Shown here piece after piece: positions 50,101-62,700 of a stretch of DNA of 64,000 nt (position 1 is the stretch's first letter; the number at the start of each line of letters is the position of its first letter). The notes beneath the pieces were generated by a model. It did no database searches. It worked only from the letters and a program-made list of their open reading frames with translations, and was not told the DNA's origin. Origin of the DNA: Mycosphaerella arachidis (lineage: Eukaryota > Ascomycota > Dothideomycetes > Mycosphaerellales > Mycosphaerellaceae); the NCBI GenBank assembly GCA_001297265.1, contig LIHB01000005.1:522588-586587 (forward strand). The letters are read 5' to 3'. The translations under genes and the position numbers were made by a program.

Positions 50101-51335
50101 GTGCTCGTCATCGCCGAATAGAGACCGCATGTACAGTAGCAAGGATGGCTTGCATGCCTTGTGAAGCGTGCAGCTTCCGATGCAGAACAGGTATAGTTGT
50201 AGATCTCACGATGCAGCTCGGTGGCCAGGCAGTCGCAGTGAGGCGTCTGGCAGATGACTACTACTGCTGCACGGCAAGCCTTACAAGAGAATTGCTTCTG
50301 GGTAGCACAAGGGTCCTGTATACTTGTTGCACTACGCTAACGAAGACGGACTGCTATTCTTGCTTCTCAGCGATGCAGACGCGGCTTCCGACGACGCTGA
50401 CCCGGCGCTGGCTTCCTGGAGCAGGGCCGCGAGTCCAGCCAGAGTATCACAAGGAGTAGTCAGGTTCTGGGAACAGACGGCGCTTGAACGTGGCATTTCT
50501 TTTGTGATTTCCATGCGCCACAATAGTGCCCCCACGCGCAGCCCATCTGGCAGAGCCGAGGCGAGGCGTGCAGCGCAACGCAAGTGGTAGTGTGCTGCCG
50601 GTGCCGCGAGGACACGGTCACAATGATCGGGCACATTACTTGCGATGGAAATTGGCAGTCTCATCAGGAGTTGATACCCAACGCTTGTCGCGTGATTCAG
50701 ATCCAGGGCCGGGCAGACAGCAGCGATCATATCCAAACGTCAAAACGCTCGACACAAACGGTATCCGTGTGCCGCTGAAGTGAAACGGCCCAAACGTGGA
50801 TAGGCTTCGACAAGGTCATGACAGGGAATCGAGCGCGGCTTGCGTTCCGACAGTAGTGTAAAGTAAACTCTCGTTGCTCCGTACGGGATGTGATGAGCCC
50901 CTGCTGCTGGCCTGCTGCAAGGCGGATGTCAGAAGCCACGCAGAGTGGTAGAACTAGATAGACCAGCTGGGCCCGCCGCGGCTTGTTCGTGCATGCTGCG
51001 ACAGTCACCGCCCACCGCCTTTGCCACTACGACGACGACGAGACCTCCAGTCTTCATCACTGCTACGAACATCTACTCCTCCTACGACGCTTCGCACACC
51101 AACGCCAGCACCCGCATCGCGCTTTGCCGTGCGCAGTCTGCCGGAAATTGACAAATTGGTCGGCAGGTGCAGATGATCGCAGCCAGCCCGAACCTTTGTG
51201 TCCTACTCCACAGTGCCACCTCGTGACGTCCGCAAGCAGGACCACCACCACCACCACCACCACAACGCCGCAGCACTTCCCTCCTGCTGCCACTACGACT
51301 GCCCCCCGTCGTTCGCGACGCAGCCTGTGTGCACG
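47101..51335. other. Gene-poor region, 4.2 kb
   Basis: Only short, overlapping ORFs on both strands, none with recognisable domains, and no RIP-like dinucleotide skew by eye. It may hold decayed genes (a minus-strand stretch at 47829-48276 changes frame while staying protein-like), long leaders of the DUF1752 gene, or non-coding RNA; I can support none of these. Confidence 0.4.
51241..51263 (+). repeat. (ACC)n microsatellite
   Basis: Nearly eight perfect ACC units in the leader of the DUF1752/DUF3295 gene. Confidence 0.9.
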
Positions 51336-53118
51336 ATGCCCTTCCGGCCTGAGCATTCGTTATTGCGTGTCGAGGTGCCGCTCCTCCACACCGTCGACAC
51401 GTCGTCCGTCGAAGCCCTCATGGGCATGGTACGTCCGCGTGCGTCGCCGGATAATGAAAGCCAGCTGCTAATGTTTGCTCGTCGCTGCACAGTGGTCGCT
51501 ATTCTCCAAGACTTCGCATGCGATGGAAGACGGCAAGCGGCTGGAGAACCTCAGCTGGCGGCTGTGGAACAGAGAAACGTTTTGCTGCGCACCGGAGACC
51601 CAGCGCCGGCTTTCGCGAAGTATGCCTTCTCAACAACGACGCATAACACCACGAACCGCAGCGACGAGTGGCGACATGTCGAGACCCGCGCTCTCGTCGT
51701 CGCTGGACTCCATGTCAACTTCCTCGTCCGACGACGACTTTGACGTCGATTCCACGTCACATACCATCACCACTCGCATCCCACGAGCGCGGCCAGCCCT
51801 CAGACGAGACGAATCCGGCGAGAGCACGCGCAGCCGCGGCCGCGAGAAGCACATCACACCGATTGATCTTGAGAAGATTGTCATCTCCATCAAGGAAACG
51901 AAGTGCCTGGAACCGAAACCCATCGACCTGCCAATGCCCACCCCAGCGCTGCCCGCCGCGGAACCGCCTTCTGCCAACACGTCGCAGATCCTGTCGAGGT
52001 TTGATCTTGACGATGCATCGTCAAATGCGACGCCACAGACATGTACATCTCAAGCGACGCTACTGGAGAGCTCCGCGTCGACGGTCGCAACAGACGACTC
52101 ACACCCTTCACAGCACGTCGGATCTCAAAACAGTTCGTCTACAGAGATGAGCGGTCACAGCATTGTTCACGGCTTCACCAAACCATCATCATATCGCTCA
52201 CACACAAATCTCGCCAGCACTCAACCGACTCCGATCCTGAAGACATCCCCACAACTGCGCCAACCACTAGCGGAGAAGCGCGCAAAGTTCATTCTTGGAT
52301 CTGGCTCGTCTGCGGAAGACGAGAGCTCCCTTGAGAGTCACATGCTGAGGAGTGCCCTCTCCGAAAGCCTGAAACAATCGCAAAGCAGTCTGCACAGCTC
52401 GAAAGGCAAGAAGACAACTTCATTCAAGGACGAGATCGCCATGGCACGTGCGGCCGCTGCACGTCACAGTCCTGTTTTCGAGTCTGACGATGAGGAGGAC
52501 GAGGTCTCCGAGAGTGCAATTGAGGATGACGACGATTCCTCTGATTGGGAAGACTCCGACGATGGCAGTGGTCCGTCTTCCGTCAACGAAAGCAAGGACC
52601 TATTCCAGCGGGTGGATTCACGGCCTAACCTTACATCACGAAGGTCACTTCTCACAACTATGATGCACGAGCCCGACCGGGCCAAAGCGTTACAAAACGC
52701 TGCATCAAAGTCACAGCCCGCACTTCGTCGCTCGAGGACAAGCACTCCGAATGGCCCATCAGTAGCTGCGTCCCCTGTTGAGAATGGACTCCTGCAGCCT
52801 AAAGGCCAGATGTCGATACCTAAGCCCATCATCACAACGACCAACACAACTCAGCCTCTTGCGCTGTCTCCACGAACTACTCGTCGTCACATGTTGTCGA
52901 CTGAGCTTACGGAGTCTCTACGTAAGAACTTGCTCTGGGAACGCCAGCATAGGAGTACTGGCAATCTCGCGGCGATGAAGCGAAGGCACACCTCGAACGA
53001 CGTGAAAAATTTGAAGCAACACCCGGAACCCGTTGCCCTTTCACACAAGGATTCATCAAAATTCAACAACGATTACTTTCACCAGGGATTGGGTGAATAC
53101 CATGCTAAGGGTTGGTAA
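51336..53118 (+). CDS. DUF1752/DUF3295 regulatory protein (AreA/GATA-N type)
   Basis: Two exons, 51336-51428 and 51493-53118, separated by a 64-nt intron (GTACGT...ACAG); 572 residues. The splice creates the family core: VEALMGM joined to WSLFSKTSHAMEDGKRLENL and SWRLWNRE, the DUF1752 (PF08550) signature found at the N-terminus of AreA-type nitrogen regulators and related proteins. The rest is disordered, Ser/Asp-rich and matches the DUF3295 layout: acidic block (SDDEEDEVSESAIEDDDDSS), KKTTSFKDEIAMAR, RRSLLTTMM, TRRHMLSTELTESLRKNLLWER and a C-terminal NNDYFHQGLGEYHAKGW. No zinc finger is present, so it is not itself a GATA factor. Such proteins take part in nutrient signalling; that role is by family only. 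Confidence 0.8.
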
Positions 53119-56100
53119 AGCATGGACTTTGTTTGGTACTGCGTTTTAGCGATTGTTTACAGCACACAGCGAACCGGAGTTTTGATGCTCGCTCGCAAGG
53201 GCAGGGTTTTCTGCTCCTGGATGTCGCGGGATCATCCGGGATGGATAAGGGAGAGAAATGATACCAGCATCGGCACTTTACAGATTATTGACGGCCGGTA
53301 GCACATCGCTTGCTATGATATTATCTCGCCGACTCGGTGCCTATTGAGCGACCATGCGCTCGGCCTGGTCTGGCTTTGTACATTATATGAGCTGTAACAG
53401 TACAACAAACTCTGGAGCTACGTTCCGCAGACGTTCTCTCAACATTCAACGTGCATCGATGAAGTGCGTAAGCTATGCAACAGCAGGCAGCCGTGCTACT
53501 GTTATGGACAGTCTGACTCTCGCATCTGAGCAGACCGCTTTTTGCACACCAATGACATCCCCACCACTAAAGCTTAGTGCTGAATGCTTCTGCATGCTGT
53601 GCATGGCATATGCAAGACACGCAACCGAGGCGTCCCATAGGCTGATTGATTGCTGATCTTCTGACAGCTACAGCCAGATGATAACAAGGTCTCTCAATCC
53701 GAGACCATTGTTCACCATCTGACATCCTGTGAACGGTACCCCTTCCAGATGACTGACAACACATCGCCAAGTGGTCGCTCTGCACATGACCAATGCTCAC
53801 ACGAGCCTGCCGGAGATTTTTTTTTTTCACTCGCATCGGCGGGGTTCTCCACATCTGCTCTCAGTGGAACAGTGGTATTGGATACTTCCGTTCTTGCGAA
53901 GCATTGAGTGGAAACGGCGAGGCAATTGAATGTGCTGGTCGGGTCCGACGCGGCTAGAACAATCATGGACGACGTTCGGCGCATTCTCGTCTTCAGAAAT
54001 CTAGACTTGTGATGTTTTGGTCCACAATCGCGCCTTGGTCCCGCTTGTGTTGTCGCTCGAGTCGCTACAGCTACACTTGGGCTGAGGCGGCGATGTGGTT
54101 CTTGCTGGCGCGTCGGCTGTTATCGACGCCGAGCACACGCGACTACGACCACGAAGGCGAATCGCTATTCCAAGTTTCGATAAGTTACGTGGAGCTGCGG
54201 CAATGACGGCTATGGGCACGATGCCAACCCTAGGTTCCACCAACAACCAAAACTCTTCGCGGGAGTTGGTTTAGGATTCAAACACCATCGTTCGATCAAT
54301 ACTCCATCATATCGATCTGAATTACGCTCTCCGCAACGATCAGCTGAACCTTTTACGACCGGTCTGTCTTCAACACCACGAGCCTGTTGGCTTTTGCGAT
54401 CATATGATCAATGACCGCATTTGTAGAAGCCCGGGAACATGCTATGATAGACGGACGATTTCTCCAGCGCGAACGGAAGGACTGACGCGGAGTCGTGGAC
54501 TACACTGCTGCCACGATCGTGCAAGTTAGAAGCCACAAACAAGGATCTCGTAGAGGGAAGCATACATCGGTATGTGAGTATCGGCCCGGTTCGCGACTAT
54601 CGGTCGTTAGCGGCGATGCACCCAGACGTGATGCAGCACAGGTATGTCACATGAAGGGAGCAACATATTGTCAGCATTCCTCGTACCATTAGCATGATCA
54701 TCCCTTCTGTTTCATTTCGTACTAAGCGTTGGACAGCTGTCGGCACTCCATACCACCAAGGCACGGTACATCTGGCCCCTGCACCCGCGAGTCAACCTCC
54801 CGCCACCGCCCCAGATCCGCCACTCCCTAGTCCTTGTCGGACGTCGAAATGCCCTGACCGGGATGTCCACATGATCACAGGAACATCGATGAAGCCTGTT
54901 GGCCCACGGGTAAAGGGTTAGATGACAGGATCAGCGAACCATGGTCTGCTCGTGTTGTGCATCGATACCATGATGAACGAAGATGAATCGCTACCGTGCG
55001 TCAAGACGCGCTATGCCTGAAGTGATGCAACTCTCTTGTCGGGACGCTGTGCCCGCCGTGCATACCTCTCACGTTCTGCATGGTGATACCAGCTGCTATG
55101 AGCGCTCTCGCTTCGGCTGGTGTTGCTCGGCCTTGTCAGGCACGTCCCACGGATCGGAAACAGTGCAAACGTGTGATATTCACCGTCATCATCTAGGAAA
55201 CAGCAATAGATCGTCGATCCACATGTCGCTCGCTCGGACACGTCGCGTTTGTTGACGAGAGTTGCAGAGATCCGGTCTCAGACAACGAGCCCGTTCCTGT
55301 TTTCCTCTCACGAGACTAGCCAACAGCATCATCGGCCCGTCCTTCAGGTCACGGGTGTGTCTAAGAGGATGCGGAAGTTCTTCCCCGTCGGCAGACGCAG
55401 TAGAGCCGATGGTGATGGGTCGATTCCTGATAAACCTTGTTCGAGCAAGGCTTCCCGGCGTGTCCCATCATTTGTGCTAGAGTTCTGGGCAATCGCGGGT
55501 GGGCGTCGCGAAAGCTTACGCCCCGGTCATTGTGGCGCGTGAGCGGTGCGGAAGGTATTTGTGATGCTCCCAAAAGCCTTTGCCGTCAAACAGCGTTTTC
55601 GCAGCATGTGATCTGGAATCACGCCTGGTCACGGACCTCCACTTCCCGTAATCGCAGTTTCAACCACAACGCGAGCGCGCCCATATCTCGTGATCTTGGG
55701 AAGAACGTAGCTTGACCCGGCGGTACCTGTGAACACCTCATCTGGGGTACATCCACATCTCCACCTTCTTACCTCCGCAGCCCTGTGCTTGCGGAGCCAA
55801 TTGCCAGCGCCTCTCTTCTGCTCAACGTGCTTTCACATGCCCAAGCTGACAACGATACGAAGATACCTATACGCATTCAGCGTTCAAGGTTGTATGTTGT
55901 GTTCTCTCAACGCATTCGTATCGGTCACTCCTATGGCTTCACATGTACTGGCTCATGATCTGGTCATTGCAGCAATACTTTGCATGCTTAAGAGGGTTGT
56001 GAGACTGTGGCGGTGCAATGCATGCGCTCGTGACGAGGTCTGTATCCAGGAAAGGCATCCCGTCGGCTTCTGCCTCAGGCTCTCTCCCATATACATATTC

Positions 56101-56510
56101 GATCGAGCGGCCCACGAAGACATTATGCCAGCGAATGACGACGCATTCTTCGACGAAGAATACATGTATCACACGACCTTCGAGTTTTGATACATGGCAC
56201 TGTGGCCCATACTAATCACCTCACGTGAATGAGACTCGCTACAAGACATGGATGGTATGAGAAAGCTGAAAGCGTGTGCTCTCCGTTGGTGACATGCACC
56301 TATGAGGCTGTCATCCTCAATTGTCGAATTGAAAGTCACTCTGAGGCGGTGACGAACTGAGTTATACACACAATATCTCGGCCTCCTATCCTGCTCTTCA
56401 AAAGGCGAACAGGGTAGGCCTCAGTTCGCTGTACATTCAGCATACCTGCCCATCTCGTAGCCCAAGGCAGATCAAGGGAGGCAAGTAAGGTGCTCCAAGA
56501 CCCGTGAGCT
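53119..56510. other. Gene-poor region, 3.4 kb
   Basis: No ORF with recognisable protein content. The 153-codon ORF at 55729-56190 is the longest, but its sequence is Cys/His/Met-rich without domain-like pattern and is mirrored by antisense ORFs. A poly-T run lies at about 53819-53828. Confidence 0.4.
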
Positions 56511-56950
56511 TTTTATGAAGATTGCTTGTGGTGTGCCAATTTGTAGGCTGTCACCTTCATGAGAACCCAGCTTCCTAAGATGCAGCCCGGACGAAGTCTT
56601 TGTTCGCTTTCTGGGACTCGTCGCGAGACTGGGGAGCTTGGGAAAGACTGCTCACCGTGTGCAAATTCGTCGTGGAAACGCACGTAGGAGGCAATCACCT
56701 ATGAAGAGATGTTACTTCAGAAGTTGCTGCCCTCACGAAGCTTGGCTTCGGATCTGGGGTCTCGTTGCAATGTTTAGGAGCTCTGAAGATGATTCACGTT
56801 GTGCCGATAGATAGAAAATCATCCGTGAAGAGGTCTTGATCCGCAGTCTGGGACTCGTGGCAGTGCTTGAGATCTTCGGAGATTGCTCATGGTGTGCCAC
56901 TTCATGGGCTATCATCTTGATGTAGAGCCCAGCTTTCCAAGATACTTGCG
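56511..56950. repeat. Diverged direct-repeat array, four irregular units
   Basis: The core GTGTGC(C) following a GATTGCT(C/T)-like segment recurs near 56531, 56657, 56798 and 56892. CTGGGACTCG-like cores recur at 56611, 56754 (CTGGGGTCTCG) and 56848. Between the first and last unit about 70 bp align well (GGCTGTCACCTTCATGAG versus GGCTATCATCTTGATGTA, then CCCAGCTT.CCAAGAT). Spacing is irregular (about 94-143 bp). On the minus strand the units encode similar peptides ending in LAHHKQSS or VAHHEQSP, so an old repeat-bearing exon is possible. Confidence 0.6.
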
Positions 56951-57508
56951 ATAAAAACCTTCCGCCGACGGAAAAGCATGCCAAGGACCTACATAGCAGA
57001 TAGGAGCTGGGCCTTGTTTCGCTATGACCAATACAGCGTGTACGTCCACTCCGTAGCTAGAGGTAGATGAAAGAAGGTAAGTTGGGTTCTGATGAGGGAG
57101 CTCTTGTGCTTACTTTCCCTTGTCGTGAGCCTGATCAGACGGGAAAAGTACATCGGTACTTTCAGTGATCAGTATCTTGTACAGACTACCCAGGAATCAC
57201 CCTTCGTTTATGAGATCTTCGACCCACTGTGGAAGGGATGGCTTCACCTCCCAAGTCTTCTGCTACATATCAGACCAAGCTTCGCACTACTAGGTATTGC
57301 AAACACAGCTGTTGCCAGCAATGTAGAGGAGCCTGCTTCGATCTCGGCGTATAACGTGGGCAGTAAAGTCCGTGGCTCGACGAGATCGCTACTGGCGTCG
57401 GCGTTGCATATGCCAACTGTACTATTGCTCTTCGAGGACAGCTCCGAGACTCCTGAAGCTTCAGCATGGGAGACTATGCCTGCTTCAGAGCCAGACGTTA
57501 TGGTGCAT

Positions 57509-59190
57509 TCAGTAGGTCGGTCCAGTGACAACTCCCAACACTCTGCCGTCCTGCATACGTGTGCCTGCAATTGCGAAGCCACCTTTCGCATTCAGCAGCT
57601 GTCTTCCACTCTTGAGGCGGTGGATTCCGATATGCCATTTTGGGGCGTCGTGGACCGGTGGCAGTAGCCATGTTCGAACGTCGACGTCTTTCCATAGGTG
57701 CATTGAGGAGTAAAGAACAGGAGAGCCATCCAGGACCAAAAGCTGTGCGTCTTCCACCTCACGGCGCATCTTCCAGATTTCGTCGTTGTCATCGCTCAGT
57801 TGCTAGCGCGCTCTCGGGCGCGAACTGTTCCCAAGAGTATCCTCCAATTGGGACCGAGTACTCAAAGCTTGCACTGTGAGAAAAGTGCCCAACTTGGCCT
57901 GAGTGGCCTTCGCGCAACAATGGCACTTCTGTCCGCTCGAGAGAAGGGACGCGTGACCACATTTGTGGACCAGGATTTGCTTCGGGTGTGTCAACGCCTT
58001 GATAGCAGGAAGTAATTCCGGAGCGTGCACGAAAGGCTGGGTCTCTTCGACGCCGGACCAGAAAGGATGAGATTGAGGCTGAGCTACGGCGACGAAAGCC
58101 AGCATGCACCACTATGTGCTCCTCAAGCTACAATATTTCAGGCTGGCCACTTTGACCAAGCTCGTGCAGGTGAGTATAATAAGCGAGCAAGATCGTACGC
58201 GCTCGACTTTGTGCATTATCATACTGGCCATAGTAACCCATTCGGCCGCAGCTTGACCCATCGCTGCGCCACCATCGACTTCTGGAGCGCTTTCGCCTAC
58301 GCCAATGTTGAACCTCCTGTGCCCCTGATGTGGGCAATGGTGAAAGTAGGTTCCTTCGCAATTTGCGTTGGTGCAGCCAGCAGCCGGGCATATTTCAGCC
58401 GAATGGCACAGTGAGTATTGGCTATACCTACCCGAACTACTATTTGGCAGAGAAGTACATTATCGCGAAAGAGCCAGAGTAGTAGTCCATCTGAGTGCAT
58501 CCCTGTCCTGTGTTAGACCTATGACGAGAGAAAGTATAGAGCAGTTTGTCATCGTTAGACACACGGTGAAGATGTCTCGTGATGCGATAGGTATACCCTC
58601 GACGTCATATCTCTGGGCCATCGTTAGACCAACTATCGCCACGATGGAAAGTATCAAGATGATTCATGTCTGGAACAATCGGGCTGTGGGAGCAAGGGGC
58701 GTTACTGGCCTTGAGCCCAAGGTTGGCGAAGACTCGAAACCATAACCACTTAGTCTTTGGCATCTCCTTGTTGCTCAGGGATCCAATCCAATTCGCAGCA
58801 CTCGTCTTCTCCTGCTCAGTCAGTGGATACTCAAAAGTGCTTGCCTGCTATTGCCAGATCGATCCAGAATTCCAAACCGTCTGCATTCGTGCCGGAAGCC
58901 AGGCCTTCGATGGAATGGTGGGCATTATTATAGTCTGTGCCGCCAGCGAGAAGGGGAGCAAGACCCCAGCGTGGTCGAGCAAACTCTTCAATCTACGCTA
59001 CTGTCTCGTCGGCTGAATGAACTTGTCAGGTTCGCGAAGTTGGCGTACGGTTATGTGATCAACGTAAACCTTGTCCTAGTAGCACCCACGCGGACAAGAG
59101 CGCACTCTAGCGAGAACTCAGATTGCAACGGGTCCAGCAACGAAGCACAAGCTGCTACGCATCGTCTCGAGACTGAAACCTGTTCAGCGA
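57509..59190 (-). pseudogene. DUF2264 family pseudogene
   Basis: Reading the minus strand from about 59190, pieces of a DUF2264 protein appear in the right order but in changing frames. They are NRFQSRDDA (N-terminus), EEFARPRWGLAPLLAGG and HHSIEGLASGT, then a TGA at 58831-58833. Next, in another frame, come PLTEQEKTSAANWIGSL, KWLWFRVFANLGL and HLDTFHRGDSWSNDGPE, followed by QMDYYSGSFAI. Further on WWCMLAFVAVAQPQSHPFW is preceded by an in-frame TAG (58112-58114). FEYSVPIGGYSWEQFAPES lies in a shifted frame. Near 57800 one extra base separates ALA from LSDDNDEIWKMRREVED. The end is intact (WHIGIHRLKSGR ... GGFAIAG, stop at 57509). DUF2264 proteins are cytosolic or secreted proteins of unknown, possibly carbohydrate-related, function. 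At least two nonsense and several frameshift changes make it nonfunctional. Confidence 0.8.
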
Positions 59191-59745
59191 AAATGGGTGA
59201 GCAGGAAATGGTTGATTAGCTTCGGCAACGCGTGCTGTAGTAGTCATTGTTGCAAGCGAAGAGGATCAAGAGACACATGGTACCTTACTTATGGTTCGGA
59301 GCAAAGCAGCATCGGTGGATGATGCGCTGCTGGTGTAGCGGCCATGCAGAGCAGTGGATGTTGCAAGAGCTGGACTGCAGGCCAAATGAAGTGAAGAGAT
59401 AAAAAGCCATAACATATGCGCACGTGATCTCGCGTGTCAATTTGTTGCCCTTGACAACAGGCACAACTGGCGCCGAAAGCTGCTTGCAACGGTCTGATCA
59501 GCATCGACATCTGATAACACCGCAGACGAAGCCCTGAATCCAAAGTGTAAGTGCGATACCCTTCCCACAACAGCTTATTGCGCTCATATCCAGCAAGGGC
59601 GGACACACGCAACGCATCGCAGCGGCGAAGCGCCTTCAAGCCCATCAACACACTCGGCATACCGTCGATTCCAGGGTCCTCGAGCAACGCAGTGAACGAC
59701 TGGTTAGAAGCTCAGGCATCGTTCGACGCTGACGGCACCGACCTC
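59191..59745. other. Promoter and uncertain 5' end of the SNF2 gene
   Basis: About 555 bp. The SNF2 frame is already open from about 59551 and reads protein-like (NAVNDWLEAQASF), but has no ATG before 59746. A GTAAGT at 59545 could be the donor of a 47-nt intron, yet no upstream exon with an ATG fits. Confidence 0.4.
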
Positions 59746-62700
59746 ATGGTCCGCGAACGAGACCCAAGCCGGACATCCTCTGGTCACTATCTCTCGCCGC
59801 AAAAGCGAGACACCAAGGAGCGCATCCCGCTTGCCAACATCTCCGCCAAGATGCAGTCTCCCTCACCTAAAGCGCCAGAGGTAGATGGAGATGGCAAGCC
59901 TGCCAATACCTCACTGTCAGATGTCAACTTCGGGGAAGCCAGTCCGCTACGTAACCCACTGAGGGCCCCCACACAGCCCAGGAAGCAGACATCGAGCATC
60001 TTCATGCCCAAGCAGCGCCCGCAGCACTCGATCAGACCAACCACGGCTTCGCGAGTGACCTCGAACGAGTATCCTACAGACCAGCGCGGCTTCTACCTGC
60101 CTGGAGAACTCCAGACATCATCTGCATCGCTGCCGGCAAACGCGACCACTGCACAGCAATACAAGCCAAGCCATGTCCCAAACTCAACAAACATCTACCA
60201 ACCAACAAACGCGCCACTCCAGACCTTCCGTCCGCCGAAGCCGATGTTCAGCTCAACAGCTCAGGCAGAATTCTACAAATCAGCAGTCCCACCAACAAAG
60301 CCTGTAGTCGACCTCACTGCTCAGGACGACAGCAGCGACGGAGAGCGCTTTGACCCAGATGCTGCCATCAGAGCGGAGAGCAGGACGTTTGGCACTGAAG
60401 ATCCATACATGTATGTGGATGCCGACAAAGCAAGCGAGAACATCAAGAACCTGCTTGAGGGCGCATTCGACGACGACGAATCGAAGGGCAGGACTCATCT
60501 CCGAAGACGTGCCAAGAAACGCGATTCAGAAGAAAAGGAGTCGAAAGGCCTGGCGGGCAAACTTGCAGCTTTGAACGTTAAGGAAGACAAAGAGGCGAAG
60601 GATGTCGAAGAGGACGCGGAAGAGGAGGAAGATGACGGCACGATCGATGGTCTCGCAGTCAAGCTCTTGCCACATCAAGTCGAAGGCGTATCATGGATGA
60701 TTGACAGAGAAATCGGACAGAAGAAGGTGAAGGGTGTGCTTCCTTACGGCGGAATCTTGGCAGACGACATGGGCTTAGGCAAGACTGTACAGTCTGTGGC
60801 TCTTATGTTGACCAACCCACGACCCGCCTTGGACGCGAAGCCAGAGCGCAAGAACCAGAAGTTGCCGGGCCCGGAGGTCGGCAAAGGAACCCTCGTTGTC
60901 GCACCTCTTGCTCTCATCAAACAGTGGGAATCTGAGATCAAGTCAAAGGTGTCTAAGAGCCATGCTTTGAAGGTCCTGGTACACCATGGTGCGAATCGAA
61001 CGAAGTCCGGGGATCAGCTGAAGAAGTACGACGTCGTTATCACCACCTTTCAGACACTTACATCAGAACATGCCGGCTCCAATATGCTCGTCAGTGGCGG
61101 CAGCAGAATCGGCTGCTTCGGTGTACACTGGTACAGAGTCATGCTTGATGAAGCTCACAGCATCAAGAACCGCAACGCTAAAGCAACGCAAGCTTGTTGT
61201 GCCTTGAACAGCTGGTATCGATGGTGCTTAACTGGGACACCAATGCAGAATAACTTGGATGAACTGCAGTCATTGATCAAATTCCTCCGCATCAAGCCGT
61301 ATTGCGAACCGTCAATCTGGAAGCAAGATATCACCCAGCCGATGAAGAACGGCCGCGGTGGTCTCGCTATGAGACGACTGCAGTACTTCCTCCGTGCATG
61401 CATGAAGCGGCGCACCAAGGATATTCTCAAAAATGAGGGCGCCCTTAACTTTGGTGGTAAAGCTGGCAAGGACGGCGAGAACAAAGGCGGCATGCAGATC
61501 GTCAAGCGCGAAGTACTCACTGTCGAGTGCGAGCTGGATGAAGAAGAGCAAGACTTCTACAGCCGTCTCCAAGCTAGAGCCGACAAGCGTTTGGACGAAA
61601 TGGCACATGCTGCCAAGGCTGACTATATCGGCGCTCTCGTTCTCTTGCTGAGACTCAGGCAGGCGTGCAATCATCCACGACTGGTCGAGATGTCAATGAA
61701 CAAGGACAAAGATGCCATGACGACTGGAATGGGAGGTTCGCAAACGCCTCGAAAGCCCAGCGGCAACGACATGGACGACCTCGCAGCCCTGATGGGCGGA
61801 ATTAGTGTTCAGTCCAAGCACTGCGATGTCTGTCAAATCAAGTTGTCCTTGTCCGAGGCCAGAGATGGCGCAATTCGATGCTCTGAGTGCGAGGCTGACC
61901 TTGCCGCCATGAAGAAGAATGAGACAGAGAAGAGACGTAAGAAGAAGGCCGAGAAATCCAAGGCCAAGATCGCAAAAGCTGAGGCCAAGTCGGAGCAGCG
62001 TCGTGCTAGAAACCGCAGAATCATCGACGACAGCGACGACGAAGATGATGGCCTGGCTAGGCTGGACAAAACAGGTACCACGGACGACGAGGAGGATGAA
62101 GAAGGTGGCGGCGAGACTCTAGACACTATTGATTCAAACCGAAGTGACGAGGACGACTCCGGAGTCGTGGACTCTCCATCACGGGCGAAGATGCGAAGCA
62201 GACATGCCAGAGAGTCAGACGAGATATCGGAGGAAGGCGATGAGAGCGAAGAGGACGACGATGATGACGCATCGGACGAATCGGACTCTGAAGCTAACAT
62301 TCTCGATGGCATGGGCACTAGTGGCAAATCCAGTCACACACCGTCGACCAAGATCCGGCATCTTCTCAGAATTCTGCACAAGGAGTCACCAAAGCACAAG
62401 ACGATAGTGTTCTCGCAGTTCACGACCATGTTGGATCTCATCGAGCCACACCTCAAGACCAGCAACCTTCGCTTTGTCCGATACGACGGGAGCATGCGTC
62501 CCGATGCTCGCGAGCAATCTCTGAACTCATTGCGTAACGATGCGAAGACACGCGTGCTGCTCTGTTCACTCAAGTGCGGCTCCCTTGGCCTCAACCTCAC
62601 TGCGGCATCTCGAGTGGTGATCGTTGAGCCTTTCTGGAACCCTTTCGTGGAGGAGCAAGCGATCGACCGTGTCCACCGACTCAACCAGACCGTCGACGTC

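Noticed and set aside
55729..56190. 153-codon plus-strand ORF
   Set aside because: Cys/His/Met-rich without any motif, in a gene-poor region with equal-length antisense ORFs.
57092..57667. 191-codon plus-strand ORF
   Set aside because: Its 3' part is antisense to the best-preserved part of the DUF2264 relic, and its sequence has no recognisable domain.
58025..59219. Plus-strand ORFs of 116-129 codons
   Set aside because: They lie antisense to the DUF2264 pseudogene, whose motifs explain the region better.
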